A stretch of 64,000 nt of DNA from Suillus spraguei. Its lineage: Eukaryota > Basidiomycota > Agaricomycetes > Boletales > Suillaceae. The translations under genes and the position numbers were made by a program. Below, piece by piece: positions 33,429-44,545 of this stretch. The DNA lies in contig JABCPU010000017.1 in assembly GCA_016800925.1 (NCBI GenBank), positions 248,001 to 312,000 of the forward strand. The letters run 5' to 3'. Below the pieces are notes generated by a model. It searched no databases. It saw only the letters and a list, made by a program, of their open reading frames with translations, and was not told where the DNA came from. Within the stretch, counting starts at the first letter, position 1. Every line of letters begins with the position of its first letter.

Positions 33429-35591
33429 TGTATGCTCCGAAGTCACGAAGAGAAATTACCCTCTGGGCTTAGAGAGAATATGAAGCGCGAAGTTTTAGAC
33501 ATTCCGATTGAATCCTTTTATCGTCTTATCATCTCGAGATAACAGGTCCTTTCTAAAAAGATAGCTTGTGAAAGAGTGAATCAGGGCTGTGAACCTCAGA
33601 ACGTTGCTAGTGTTCAAAAGCTAGAATTGATACGATGATATGATACAAGATGTTTATAGCAGAGACTTCGGCTCCTGAGTGAACCGGTGATCAGTACCGA
33701 AATCTTATGTCAACGCCGGATTCGACACGGCGACCTACTAGCTGGAAGTGACGCGACTCTCAATGAGTACTGGTCGCATAGATTGCCACACGTCGGGTCA
33801 TTCATTATAACAGGATATGGTATGAACCCTCATCCTGATCTACCTTAGTAATTACGGTATTTCTAACCTACAGCAATTTTCACATTGATAGTCCAGATTT
33901 CCCGTCACCGCTTTTGTTTAGTTGTGGAGCTGTACAAACAAAAGGGTCCTGCTTGTTATAGAGTAGTTGCTTTTTAACTTTCGGTTGGCGTTTTTGGCAA
34001 AGTCCCTCCGAGTCGCTCAATGCAGTTGGACCGAGACTATACCAGACAGGGATCGTTCAACGATAGTTTTTCGATAGTCCAAGATGCCATATATAGTTGA
34101 TATGGATCAGCGTCGTCGTTGTCCATATTTAGGTTTAGAACATGTTTCTAGGTCATCGGATGTTGATGCACTTGAGCCGAATCTCCGACAAGTAAGATTT
34201 AGAACGATATCTAGGATTCTGAATGCTGTGGGCAGTCGCCCATTCCTAAACCTCTTCAGGTATAGCGATATCTATCATTGGTACTACAGCTTTGCATTAT
34301 GTAATTGCAACTTGTTTACATGTATTTGGTGGGTGTAAAATTTGAACGCACCTTGAATCAAGTGATCAATCGAACCACAACACTCAAGTAAGGCTGTCAC
34401 GCTACGTAAAGTTCTATCGATTGGACACCAGTGCACTAAGCCTCGTTGTGCAAAAATACTGTATGTACTCTGTTTGTTCCCCCTTTGAGCTGATGGTTTC
34501 CATTCTTATGTCTTGTGACATCCAGTATCGAGCACAAAACTCCCGATTGGAGTGCACGTGTAGCCTCTTCAGCCTCATTAGCAGCCTAGAGTCAATATTT
34601 ACGACACAGACTCGCTGCATGATTCTCCCCGCCTTCTCCGAGTTTTTGTTGTATTCGGGTGAACTATGCCGCCCGCAAGGCCCTTAGATAAGACATGAGC
34701 TTTGTCTCTACAAGGCATGGTATGATTTATTCTGAGGTGCCACAATCACACAGAAACTTCTTTACATAAAGAGACTAATTTCTTTCAGTCTTAATGCTGT
34801 TCTTGAAAATCGTTCTGATGCTTTCAACGTAACTGTGAGACCTTCGCTATTTGCTCTCGATGGCTGGCCAACGGTAATGAAAAAATGGTCAGTTGAAGCG
34901 GGTAAAGAGACTTCCTCGAACTGTAATGCCCGGAGCTTTCCATTCCACTCGATAAAGTGGTCGTGGGCGCATAGGCAAGTTCTCTCTCCAATTGGCTCTG
35001 CATTACTAACCATAGACTGCTCGTTCAGGCTCATCCATCGCCTTCTCAACTTCTCGCACCTCACCGATATACCTGCATTCTCCAGTCAGCCGATCAAGCT
35101 CGTTATCCATCTTGATGCGCCCGCTTTCGATACCTGCTCGTTATGTTCTCTTGATATCGGCTACACTGATTGGTGTCGCTTTATGACCTCGCGATTGTTG
35201 GAACCCAGTGGTAGCTGCTGAAGATTCACGGTGGCCGTACTCGGCTCCAACTGACATCGATGTTGTTCAACGGTGGCGGGAGTGGAAATTAACCCACAGC
35301 AAGTAGGGGATTACCATAGAGATCTAGTGTCTCTTCTGCCGTAACTCCATGGTTGATTGTTATGACTTTCAGAAACATTCCTGTCTTGCGCGCTTCAGAA
35401 ATATTGTATGAGACCCTCCGGATTGCATGTGAGTATTTCATTATTTCATGCTCAGTGTTCATGCAACTCATGGCTCAAGACTCCAGTCATGTGCGTCGTG
35501 GTGGGTGATTGCATCGTCGGTGGCTACTCTCTTGGTAAGTGTGCAATAATTCGACTGCCTCTGATATCCTAGGATCATTGACTATGATTTT

Positions 35592-35730
35592 AGTTCACCG
35601 GATGGCAAGTCTTCTTGAAAGCAAATTGGCCTAATGCAACGTTTATGACGACGTATTTATCTGTCATACTATTTCCAGTGTTGTATGTGTCTGCGAAATT
35701 TATGATGCGGGGGTACCCCTGGTGAAACCG
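35592..35730 (+). pseudogene. Amino-acid permease, C-terminal fragment
   Basis: After a likely intron end (GATTTTAG) the frame reads FTGWQVFLKANWPNATFMTT, then YLSVILFPVLYVSAKFM. This is the last transmembrane helix and the WQVF loop as in fungal YAT-type permeases. It stops at TGA (35728-35730), just before a continuation in another frame. No upstream domain is recognisable. Confidence 0.45.
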
Positions 35731-37582
35731 ACGAGATGGACAGACATAGATGCTGGGAGGTGTGTGATATCCTCAATTGATTTTTCTTTGTGACCGGGGT
35801 TAACCGTTCATCTTCTTAGAACTAAAGAACCTCGCCGAAAAAATTAGAGAGGCGGTCTGGGTGAGCTTATCGTGTTTCGTTTCGCATGAGTTGTGTGCTT
35901 ATTGCAAGAAATATCATAGACGTGATGCAAGTTCACGTTGTTATGTTAGTGTACAATGCGCAGCTAGCGCTACTGGGTGTAGAGACACTGAGACATGTAT
36001 CATCCATCGATGCCCTACTGATAGAACACACTAGTCGTAGAACTTAATTGTCATCGATCATTTGGCAGTCACATAGTGCCCAATTGAATCAGCCGACAGT
36101 ACCCACAAACACGCTCCTCACCTTCAGACACTGCAATACAATGAATAGGAGTAAGAAGCATTTGAATCCGATGGCATGTGGGCAACACGGCCCATCTCTC
36201 GGACAGCACCCTCGATTGTGGATATTGAATGCTGGGACTGCGAGTGATCAGCGTCTACAATTGAGGTCATAGGCGCAAGTTCATCGGCTATTGTGCTCCA
36301 CATACACTGTAGGTCTTCGTCAAGATCGATATCTTACACACCTTACCCTCAAGGACCTTCGTCGTTTCTTCGATATTATGATACCACATTGCCACCGATG
36401 CGCTCCACGATCAGAACTTCTGCTTCGAAATCACTACATTGTAGCTCCAGTGCAGAATTTCTGATTGCCCACGCCATAAACGAGGCACAAATCAGCATAG
36501 CCCACCACTCACTGGCGGGGATCGTGAGGGAAGTATTCGATTCATGCGCGCTCAAAGTATTGCGAGAATACATCGGCAAAGCACAGGTAAAATCATTTCA
36601 AGGTATTGAATGATATAATATTACCCAGCGTGCTTCGTGATGGGATGGTGGCCGAAGGGCTCGGTGCAATGTGGAATAGGGTTGGACTTTGCATTGAACT
36701 GGTAAAGGGCAAGATCTTCTAGGTTGAGACTAATTAGAGCGTCAAGAAAGCTAGTTCTTTCGCGAGTTTCAGTAGCATCGAAGGTTTGACATTACATGGA
36801 CTGGAAATGGCATGGCCATGCGTTTCTCATCGGCGCACTGTGACGATGGGCAGGCGCGTGAGAACTATAGTGGCGCCGCACTGCCTCAACAGGCTCATGC
36901 AGGGATTAGGATGCAACCGCTGTGACTGCGCAGATATCATGACCACTTGTGAAGAATAGACTCCTAAGAGCTGGTAGAAAATAAAATTTTGGCATGGAGG
37001 GTGGCCGTGCTATGGAGCACGTATACTAGTAGTAATTGATGATGCAGTGGCTCGGCGCTTAGCGCTTAGCAACCGTGGTAGAAGTTCCCAAATTCAACTG
37101 TACCGACGGCTCCGAGTAGATTCAAGCATTCATGAAACAGTCGAAGTGTCGTCTTACCGCAATCTGGAAATGCTTTCCAAACCGCAGACCAATTGTTTAA
37201 TGTACAGGGATAGGTAAGCCACGACGGTTACAACATAGTCACGAAGTTTGAAAGGTTGCCCTAGGTGTTTAGAACATAATTCAATCAAATTTCAATGAAC
37301 CTGGAAAGGTAGGCAATATCACGTTGGAACTGGGTGTAACTGACACATGTTTGACGGCCGCATGCATGTCAGCACAGGGACTTCAGAAGTTGGAGCATAG
37401 ACGCTATGAAAAGTCATGTCAGTCAGCGCTAGTCCGAAGCCTGTGCGGTCGTCACATTATTGCCTTCTTGTGGGTAGACAGGAGCAAGGCATGGTGAGGA
37501 ATCTTTGGCTTCTACTTCTGATCTCCCAGCATGTTTACATACACCAGCCTGCTACATGCTCGCTTGCCATACGTTCGGCACT

Positions 37583-37612
37583 CCTTTTAAGAGAGGAGCG
37601 GAATGAATAGAA
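37583..37612 (+). promoter_or_regulatory. Conserved promoter block of array copy 1
   Basis: CCTTTTAAGAGAGGAGCG, a TATA-like TTTTAA element just upstream of the start codons, preceded by CCAGCCTGCTACATGCTCG. The same block precedes copies 2 and 3 and the ghost unit at 43141. Confidence 0.6.
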
Positions 37613-37866
37613 TTATGCTCAGCTCAACTTTACAATGGCCATCCGGGTCCTACCCTTCACCTTGGCCGCTATCCTCTTACTGCTGTGCATTCCATTTGTT
37701 TTTGCTTCGCCGCCTCTTAATTCTACTAGCACCCATACGCTCAGTGTCACATATTGTCCATCCAGCATGCCCTGCACCAGGAGCTTGTGGGATATCATTC
37801 GGAGCTGCGCTGCAACTCTATTCGCATGTACATGGACCGCAATTCACCCAAACGTCCCGGGTATGA
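37603..37866 (+). other. Overlapping upstream ORF, copy 1
   Basis: Begins MNRIML 32 bases before the main ATG in a different frame and runs 87 codons into the first exon. Copies 2 and 3 keep the same start, relative frame and similar end (FTQTSRV). It may throttle translation of the main frame. Confidence 0.5.
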
Positions 37867-39164
37867 AAGAGGGAAGAGTAGTTATTTTCTGTCGTCGCCT
37901 ATTCATCATGGTTCTGGCGCTGATCGCTCCAGAACTCATGATCACCTGGGCCACAATACAGTTTGGAAGTGCTCGCACCACTGCAAAGGCCTTCAATGAA
38001 GTCATTGATGCGCAACCTCATCGGACCCGCAACGACCATCCGGATATAGAAATGAGCTCATTACTCAGTAAAAGTTCAACGTCAGATGAAAGCAACGACT
38101 CAGGCCGCAATGTTACAAGTCAGTCACCCGCTCGGTCTTTTGTTGTGGTAACTAACATGATTCAACATATCTTTCAGAGTGGACAACGACACATGGGTTT
38201 TTCGCGTGGATGGGCGGATTCATGCTTTACTGCGATGACGAGCCGCGAGCTCCTCTTACGCCCGATGAACTTAAGCACTTTGTTGGCGAAGGATACGTGG
38301 ATATGCCTGACATCGACGAAGCAGATATAGAAAGTCGAAGTAAGAGTGACGCACTATCCAAATTAGCTGCCATTCTGCAGCTTGTGTGGTTCGTCCTCCA
38401 GCTCATCGCCCGTTACATCCAGAACCTTCCTACAACCCTTCTCGAAATTGATACCATGGCTATAGTTACCCTGGCCTGCATTGCCTATTTCTGGTGGTTT
38501 CACAAGCCTAAGGACGTACGACGCCCTTATCCTGTTCATTGGAAGAAAAATAAAGCAGACCCACCTGCATTACACACATTAACCTATGAGTACGTGGTCA
38601 ATATTCTCGCCAAAAATTATTCTTATTTGCCCACGTTATAGAAAAGAAAATCCAGAGTTCTCCTTGGATGACTGGCACGATTATCTCATCATTCTAATTT
38701 ATCCCATGAGGAGTCTTATGGGCACTTGCGTGACCATTTCTCGCTGTGCTGTCCGACAACATCGGATTCCATCTTTAGGTGGCTATGATGATAAAGAACG
38801 TCATGATGGTAATCATGTCTTTACACTTGTCCTTGGATGCGTCAGTGGCGTTATATATGGAGGACTGCATTGTCTGGGCTGGAATTCTTTGTTTCTGGGG
38901 TACAGAGAACTGATGCTATGGCGTGCGGCTTCCATCGTGATGATGTTCGCATCGTTACTTTTTCTTTTGATATTTGGCTTGGTCATAGTAACGAACTATT
39001 CCGTCCATGACAGTTGGCCCGTAAAATTTCCTGTAGCTATCGTCTTTTTCGTATATGTCATTGCACGCATTACACTAATTGTACTTATACTTCTAAGCTT
39101 ACGATCGCAGTACCCTGGCATATACGAAACAGTAGTGTGGGACAGGTTTCTTCCGCATTTTTAG
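37635..39164 (+). CDS. Polytopic membrane protein, array copy 1
   Basis: Exons 37635-38118, 38178-38589 and 38642-39164 join in frame to 472 residues. A signal peptide (about residues 1-24) leads to a short N-glycosylatable segment, then SLWDIIRSCAATLFACTWTA and HPNVPGM (about 50-77). TM helices follow: LFIMVLALIAPELMITW (about 89-105), FFAWMGGFML, ILQLVWFVLQLIARYI, MAIVTLACIAYFWWF, FTLVLGCVSGVIYGGLHCLG, ASIVMMFASLLFLLIFGL and FPVAIVFFVYVIARITLIVL. It ends in a YPGIYETVVW...PHF motif. I recognise this as a large Agaricomycete-specific family with no known function. A conserved cytosolic or lumenal loop has DIDEADIESRSKSDALSK. The gene is preceded by the promoter block and upstream ORF. Confidence 0.82.
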
Positions 39165-39693
39165 TTTCCTCTTACTTACATGACGATCATGATTATCCTC
39201 TTGCTATAATCATCGCTTATATAAATAATTTTCTCATACTCTTTGCCATTTCCTTGATGTCTGACTCATTTTCTTATTCTGATACACATGTCTGCCTGCC
39301 TCTTATGCGACTCTTCCACTCAGTAGAGCTCGCCATTCGACTGCATTATTCAAATTCCTCAGCCCGACTGTTGGTCGAACATTTTATTGTTGAGTTGCCG
39401 CCTGTCATTAAGATATCCACGACATGTTGATCAGTGGATGGAGCCGACATCCCGGAGATATAGCAAGCTAGGCCTAAGGGGCTGAACTACAGAACGTCAG
39501 ACTCTGCTATCATTTGCGCCGCTTCGCCTGAACATTCACTTGCACGCCCAATAAGGTCATATTAAGAATACATATGTACAAAATTTCCCCGTTGGTGCCC
39601 TCAGTTGGTTGAAGAGCATCGAGAAGTTGTGTAAGATGTAATGTGTCCACAGTATCGACCGAGAATTCCTCACGGTCAAAGATTCATGAGGTG

Positions 39694-40263
39694 CTACTCA
39701 AAGTTCTCCAGAAAGACGAATGGTATAGGTCGATCATTTGTAGAAGTGTGTTGCTTTCCATTCCAGATCCGCCCCTGGAATGAGACCATTTGAATTGCAG
39801 CCGCAAACACCGCATCAGACTTATAATTTGCATAGGTAAGGACATTACGAATGCTCATGCAAAGCAATGTTACGATCGCCGCAGGACAGAGTTCCGTATC
39901 GATGCGCTCGGTGCACCAGTTCTCACAAAAATTTCGAGTTAACTTAACCTGACAAGCTGTGAGGAGTTCCGTCAGGCAAGTCATGCAACAACGTTGATCA
40001 CATTCCCGAAGCCACGGACAAATATGGCTCCGAAATAGTCTTCGCAAAGACAGCAAACGGGAACTCAAGACGCCTGGAATGCCCAATCCCGCGGTATAGC
40101 ATATAAGTAGATCAGAGGTAGATGTTACATGCCATATTAGACGTACAGGACAGATTCCCGGGCTTGCTCGACTCTTGAGGAATAGTCTCCATTTCAGTCG
40201 ACAATTTCCTACATAAGCAAAATTCGTGAGAGACTTCCTTCCTGTGTATTGTATCTCCATCAC
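39694..40263 (-). pseudogene. Co-duplicated minus-strand ORF, copy 1 (unidentified)
   Basis: 189 codons, rich in Cys and Arg (CPWLRECDQRCCMTCLTELL, CPAAIVTLLCMSIRN, KSDAVFAAAIQMV, PIPFVFLENFE). Relatives lie reversed at 43692-43898, 46657-47304 and 50218-50472, always between membrane-protein genes. In the 46.9-kb copy the segment after TLLC contains GTGAGT ... ATCACAG, a likely intron, so the original gene was spliced and this long ORF partly reads through introns. Family not recognised. Confidence 0.4.
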
Positions 40264-40900
40264 CGTGTGTTTCTGAGCAGATGAGGAGATCGCATCATGA
40301 TATCATAAATACCATGACCGCGAGTCCAGCGGATACTCCGAGCTAAGTCTAGAAGTCAATTATGTCGTTTCCAGAGAGGGGGTTCCGGTTATGTCCGCGT
40401 TAGTTACAACATAGTCACGTGATTCGGAAAGAACAATTTGAAATTTGAATCGATAGCCATCTAGAATTCGAAGGAGGTATGTATGTAGGCGACATCACTT
40501 TAGAACTGGGTATTGTTGTCATACCAGTCAGCGCTAGTCTGAAGCCTGTGCGGCCTTCACATGAATATTTATTGGACGCTGGGAAGTAGTGCCAGTTAGT
40601 GCCAGTCCGAAGCCTGTGCGGCTGCCAGACACATCATATTAATATGGCACTGTTTTCTTGTCGGCGGGCAAGAGCAAGGCGAGGTGAAGCAAAGGTGAAG
40701 GATCTGATTATTGGGCTGTATTCACGCTCTAGTCCTCCAGGAAGCAGTGGAGCTCTTCGTCCTGTCTGTGATTACGATCCAAGCAGAGATTCATGCGTTC
40801 GTCGTTGGTTCTTCGTGCGTTTTTGTGCCACTTCTACCCATGATCTTGCAATATGTTCACATTCACCAGCCTGTTACATGCTCACTTGCATATATTCAAC

Positions 40901-40921
40901 GCCCTTTTAAAGAGAGGAGCG
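40901..40921 (+). promoter_or_regulatory. Conserved promoter block of array copy 2
   Basis: GCCCTTTTAAAGAGAGGAGCG, with CACCAGCCTGTTACATGCTC about 35 bases before it. Confidence 0.6.
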
Positions 40922-40922
40922 A

Positions 40923-41180
40923 ATGAATAGAATTATGCTCTTAACTCTACCATGGCCTTCCGGATCCTACCATTCACCTTGGCCACCATCCTCTTACTAT
41001 TATGTATTCCACTTGTTTGTGCTTCACCGCCTCTTAATGGTACTAGCACCCCTACTCTCTGTGTCGCCAATTGTCCATCCAGTATCCACACTAGGACCTT
41101 GTGGGACATCATTCAGAGCTGTGTTGCAACTCTACTCGCATGCACATGGACCGCAGTTCACCCAAACATCCCGGGTATGA
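40923..41180 (+). other. Overlapping upstream ORF, copy 2
   Basis: 85 codons, MNRIML start 29 bases before the main ATG, ending FTQTSRV. Same frame relation as copies 1 and 3. Confidence 0.5.
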
Positions 41181-42487
41181 ACGAGGGAATAATAGTTGTT
41201 TTCCGTCGTCGTTTGGGTATCATGATTTTGGCGCTGATCGCCCCCGAACTCATGGTCACCTGGGCCATGATGCAGTTTCTCAGTGCTTGGGACACTGCAA
41301 AGGCCTTCAATAAAGTCATTAGTGCGCAACGTCACCAGGCCTGCGGCAACCATTCAGATATGGGAGAGAGCTTAGCTGCATTTCCAATTGGGTTTTTAAC
41401 ATCAGATGGAAGGAACAGTCCACATCCGAGCATCGCAGGCCTGGGTAGAGGTCAGTTACTTATTCTGCTTTTCGATGTGGTAACTCATATGGTTCAACAA
41501 ATTTCTCAGACTGGACAACGACACATGGTTTTTTTGCGTGGATGGGTGGATTCATGCTTTACTGCGATAATAAGCCGCAAGCCCCTCTTACACCCGAGGA
41601 ACTTATAGACTTCATTGACAAAGGATACGTGAGTATACCTGACATTACGAAGGCGGACATAGAAGATCGGAGCAAGAGTAATGCACTATCCAAATCAACT
41701 GCCATTATTCAGCTAGTGTGGTTCGTCGTCCAGCTTGTCGCCCGTTTCACCTGGCATCCGAGTCTTCCCACAACCCTTCTCGAAATCGACACCATGGCTA
41801 TAGTTACTCTGGCTTGCATTTCCCATTTCCTGTGGTGGAAGAAGCCTAAGGACGTAGGACGTCCTCATCCTGTTCATTGGAACAATAAAGAAAATGCACC
41901 TCCGTTACTACACTATAAGTACGTGGTCAATATTCTTGTCTGAAACTATTCTTACTCGCCCACATTTTAGAAAAGCAACAAAGTTCTCCTCGACTGGCTG
42001 GCATCGTCATCTCGTCATTTTCTTTTATGCCTTGAGGAGTCTTATGGGCACTTACGTGACCATTTCTCCCTCTGCTGTCCAACAACAACGAATTCCGTCT
42101 TTAGGTGGCTATGCTGATGATCATCCTCATGATCGCAATCATGTCATTACACTTTTCGTTGGATGTTTCAGTACCATTATATATGGATCACTGCATCTTC
42201 TCGGCTGGAATTGTATGTTTCAGGGGTACACAGAGTTGATGATATGGCGTGTGGCTTCTATTGTCACAATGGCCGCATCGGTACCTTTTCTTCTGATATT
42301 TGGCTGGGTCATATTGATGAATTTCGACCCTGACAGTTGGCTTGTGAGATTTCCTGTAGCTATCACCCTTTTCGTATACATCACTGCACGCATTACATTG
42401 TTTGTGCTTATGCTGTTGAGCTTTCAATCACGGTACCCTGGTATATACGAAACAATACCGTGGACCACGTATTTTCCACATTTCTAG
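40952..42487 (+). CDS. Polytopic membrane protein, array copy 2
   Basis: Exons 40952-41450, 41510-41918 and 41971-42487 (introns 59 and 52 bp) give 474 residues with no lesion. Same layout as copy 1: signal peptide MAFRILPFTLATILLLLC, RTLWDIIQSCVATLLACTW, HPNIPGM, then WTTTHGFFAWMGGFMLYCD, DIEDRSKSNALSK, KKPKDVGRPHPVHW, and the last helix ending RYPGIYETIPW. The second exon starts two bases before TGG ACA ACG, and this phase is shared by all copies. It is closer to copy 3 than to copies 4 and 5. Function unknown; probably in the secretory pathway or plasma membrane. Confidence 0.83.
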
Positions 42488-42889
42488 TTTCCTCTTACTT
42501 ACATCACGATCATGATTATCCTCTTGCTAGAACCATTGCTTTAGATAGATTTCTCATTTCTTCACCGTTCCTGTGATGTTAGACTCGTTTTCTAATCTCA
42601 TACACCTTCCTGAGCGTGCCTGCTTGCCTCCTACGTGACTCTTCCGGCCAATGGAGCTTGCTATTAATATTTCTCGAGTTCCCGAGCCTGACTGTTGGTC
42701 GAACATTTTGTTATTGAATTTTCGTTTGTCATCAAGATACTTATGGCATGTTGATCGGTGAACAGGACCAAGGGACTCACAGCCTAGAGACACAGCGAGT
42801 AAGGTCTAAGCGACTTCCACATCAGTAGTATTGATGAAGAAAGTGAGTATGTAGGACATATTTTGGCAGGTGATATAAGATGGCTGCGA

Positions 42890-43038
42890 GGTAGTGATGT
42901 CCTGGCCCGGCTTGGCCTGAAAGCCGCAGCTTTGGCCTGGCTTCAGACGGCTCGGGCTTTGAAGAACTGCAGATGACGGCTTGGCTTTGGCCTGGATCGG
43001 CCTGAGCCGTGGCCCAACAGAGGTATCAGGTAGTGATG
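42890..43038. mobile_element. 129-bp GC-rich insertion flanked by a 10-bp direct repeat
   Basis: GGTAGTGATG occurs at 42890-42899 and 43029-43038. The 129 bp between are full of GGCCTGG and GGCTTGG motifs, unlike the surroundings. The related sequence at 43395-43425 (ref. GCGAGGCGCTGACG) lacks it. Probably a small non-autonomous transposon or a fragment of one. Confidence 0.55.
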
Positions 43039-43084
43039 GGTAGTGGCAGTAGCAAGAATGTGATAATTAAGTACCCCTACCCCT

Positions 43085-43430
43085 GATCTCCCAACATGCT
43101 CACATACACCAGCCTACTACATGCTTGCCAAACGTTCGACACTCCTTTAAAGAGAGGAGCGGAATGAGTAGAATCAAGAGCCTGCTATTGGTATTATTCA
43201 AGTTCGTCAGTCCGACTGTCGGTTGAACATTTTATTGTTGAGTTGCCGCTTGTCGTTAAGATATCCACGACATGTTGACCGGTGGACGGAACGGAGGGAC
43301 TTGTAGCCCAGAGATATAGCACGCAAAGCCTAAGTGACTTCCACATCAGTAGTACACATTCATAGGGAAAGTGAGTATGTATGACATACGTTAGGTGATG
43401 TAAGATAGTTGCGAGGCGCTGACGCACGAA
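43085..43430 (+). pseudogene. Ghost array unit: promoter joined to 3' flank
   Basis: The promoter block (ACTCCTTTAAAGAGAGGAGCG and ATGAGTAGAAT, 43141-43173) is intact. After about 12 bases it passes straight into sequence matching the 3' flank of copies 1-3 (GAACATTTTATTGTTGAGTT, ATATCCACGACATGTTGA). The whole coding part, about 1.6 kb or more, is missing. Confidence 0.7.
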
Positions 43431-43471
43431 ATAGATGCCGCCATGAGGGTGTCATTAGTATGATGGCCGAA

Positions 43472-43900
43472 CTACAGGACGTCAGACTGTGCTATCATTT
43501 GCGCCGCTGTCTGAACATTCACTTGCACACCCAATAAGGTCATATTGAGAATACATGACAGAGCTACGTACCACATTTCCCCATTGGTACTCAGTTGGAA
43601 AGCGTTGAGTAGTTGTGTAAGACGCAAGATATCATTTGACAATGTGTCTACGGTACCCACCAAGAATTCCTCATGATCGAAGATTCAGGTGCTACTCAAA
43701 GTTCTCCGGAAAGACGATTGGTATATGTCGATTGCTTGTAAGAGTGTGTTGATATGCTTTCTGGAATGAGACTACAATATCAGTTTGAACTGCAGCCGCA
43801 AACACCGTATCAAACTTGTAACTTGCGTAGCTATCCACTGTGATATGAATCATATGATCGAAGCTGAACAGGACATTACAAATGCTCATGCGAAGCAATA
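43472..43900 (-). pseudogene. Co-duplicated minus-strand ORF, copy 2 (remnant)
   Basis: Two open pieces (43692-43898 and 43472-43663) resemble the 39.7-40.3 kb ORF: YKFDTVFAAAVQTD, RHIPIVFPENFE, QLLNAFQLSTNGEMW. Frames are broken between them. Confidence 0.4.
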
Positions 43901-44255
43901 TACGCGATAGTTACAACATAGTCACGTGACTCCAGAAAACGAATTCTAGAATTCGAAGGACATCACTTTAGAACCGGGTGTTATCATCGTGCCAGTCAGC
44001 GCTAGTTCGAAGCCTGTGCGGCTACCAGCCACATTAATATTAATATGGCATTGTCTTCTTGTTGGTGGGCAAGGGCAAGGCAAAGTGAAGAATCCGATCA
44101 TTGGGCTGGATTTACGCTCTAGTCTTCCGGGAAGCAGTGGAGCCCTCCGTTCTGTCTGTGATTACGATCCAAACGGATTTCGTGCGTTTTTGTCTTCTAC
44201 CTAATATGTTCACATTCACCAGCCTGCTACATGCTCACTTGCATATATTCGACGC

Positions 44256-44272
44256 CCCTTTAAAAGGGGAGC
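44256..44272 (+). promoter_or_regulatory. Conserved promoter block of array copy 3
   Basis: CCCCTTTAAAAGGGGAGCG: the TATA-like core has become a near-perfect palindrome (CCCCTTTAAAAGGGG). Confidence 0.55.
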
Positions 44273-44275
44273 GGA

Positions 44276-44545
44276 ATGAATAGAATTATGCTCCCAACTC
44301 CACCATGCCCCCCTGGATCCTACCATTCGCCTTGGCCACTATCCTTTTACTCTCATACATTCCATTTGTTTGTGCTTCACCGCCTCTTAATGGTACTAGC
44401 ACCCCTACCCCCTGTGTCACCGATTGTCCATCCAGTATTTACACTAGAACCCTGTGGGACATCATTCAGAGCTGTATCGCAACTCTATTCGCATGCACAT
44501 GGATCGCAGTTCACCCAAACATCCCGGGTATGGACGAGGGAATAA
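44276..44545 (+). other. Overlapping upstream ORF, copy 3
   Basis: 89 codons, MNRIML start 29 bases before the main ATG, passing FTQTSRV and ending a few residues later. Confidence 0.5.

Larger units (their letters stand above)
33429..37634. other. 4.2-kb region with gene debris
   Basis: No full gene found. It holds an amino-acid permease tail (35592-35730). An unidentified plus-strand ORF at 36293-36613 has segments SSSAEFLIAHAINEAQIS and SLAGIVREVFDSCALKVL. An open stretch at 34835-35221 has no recognisable features. From about 37210 the sequence resembles the upstream region of the membrane-protein units (GTTACAACATAGTCACG at 37227, 40406 and 43909), so the array begins there. Confidence 0.5.
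39165..40951. other. Array spacer 1
   Basis: Holds the 3' UTR, a minus-strand degenerate ORF (39694-40263) and the upstream region of copy 2, with CAGTCAGCGCTAGTCTGAAG repeated as CAGTTAGTGCCAGTCCGAAG (about 40526 and 40590). Confidence 0.6.

Noticed and set aside
34835..35221. Plus-strand ORF of 128 codons
   Set aside because: Also open on the other strand; composition is not gene-like and I recognise nothing in it.
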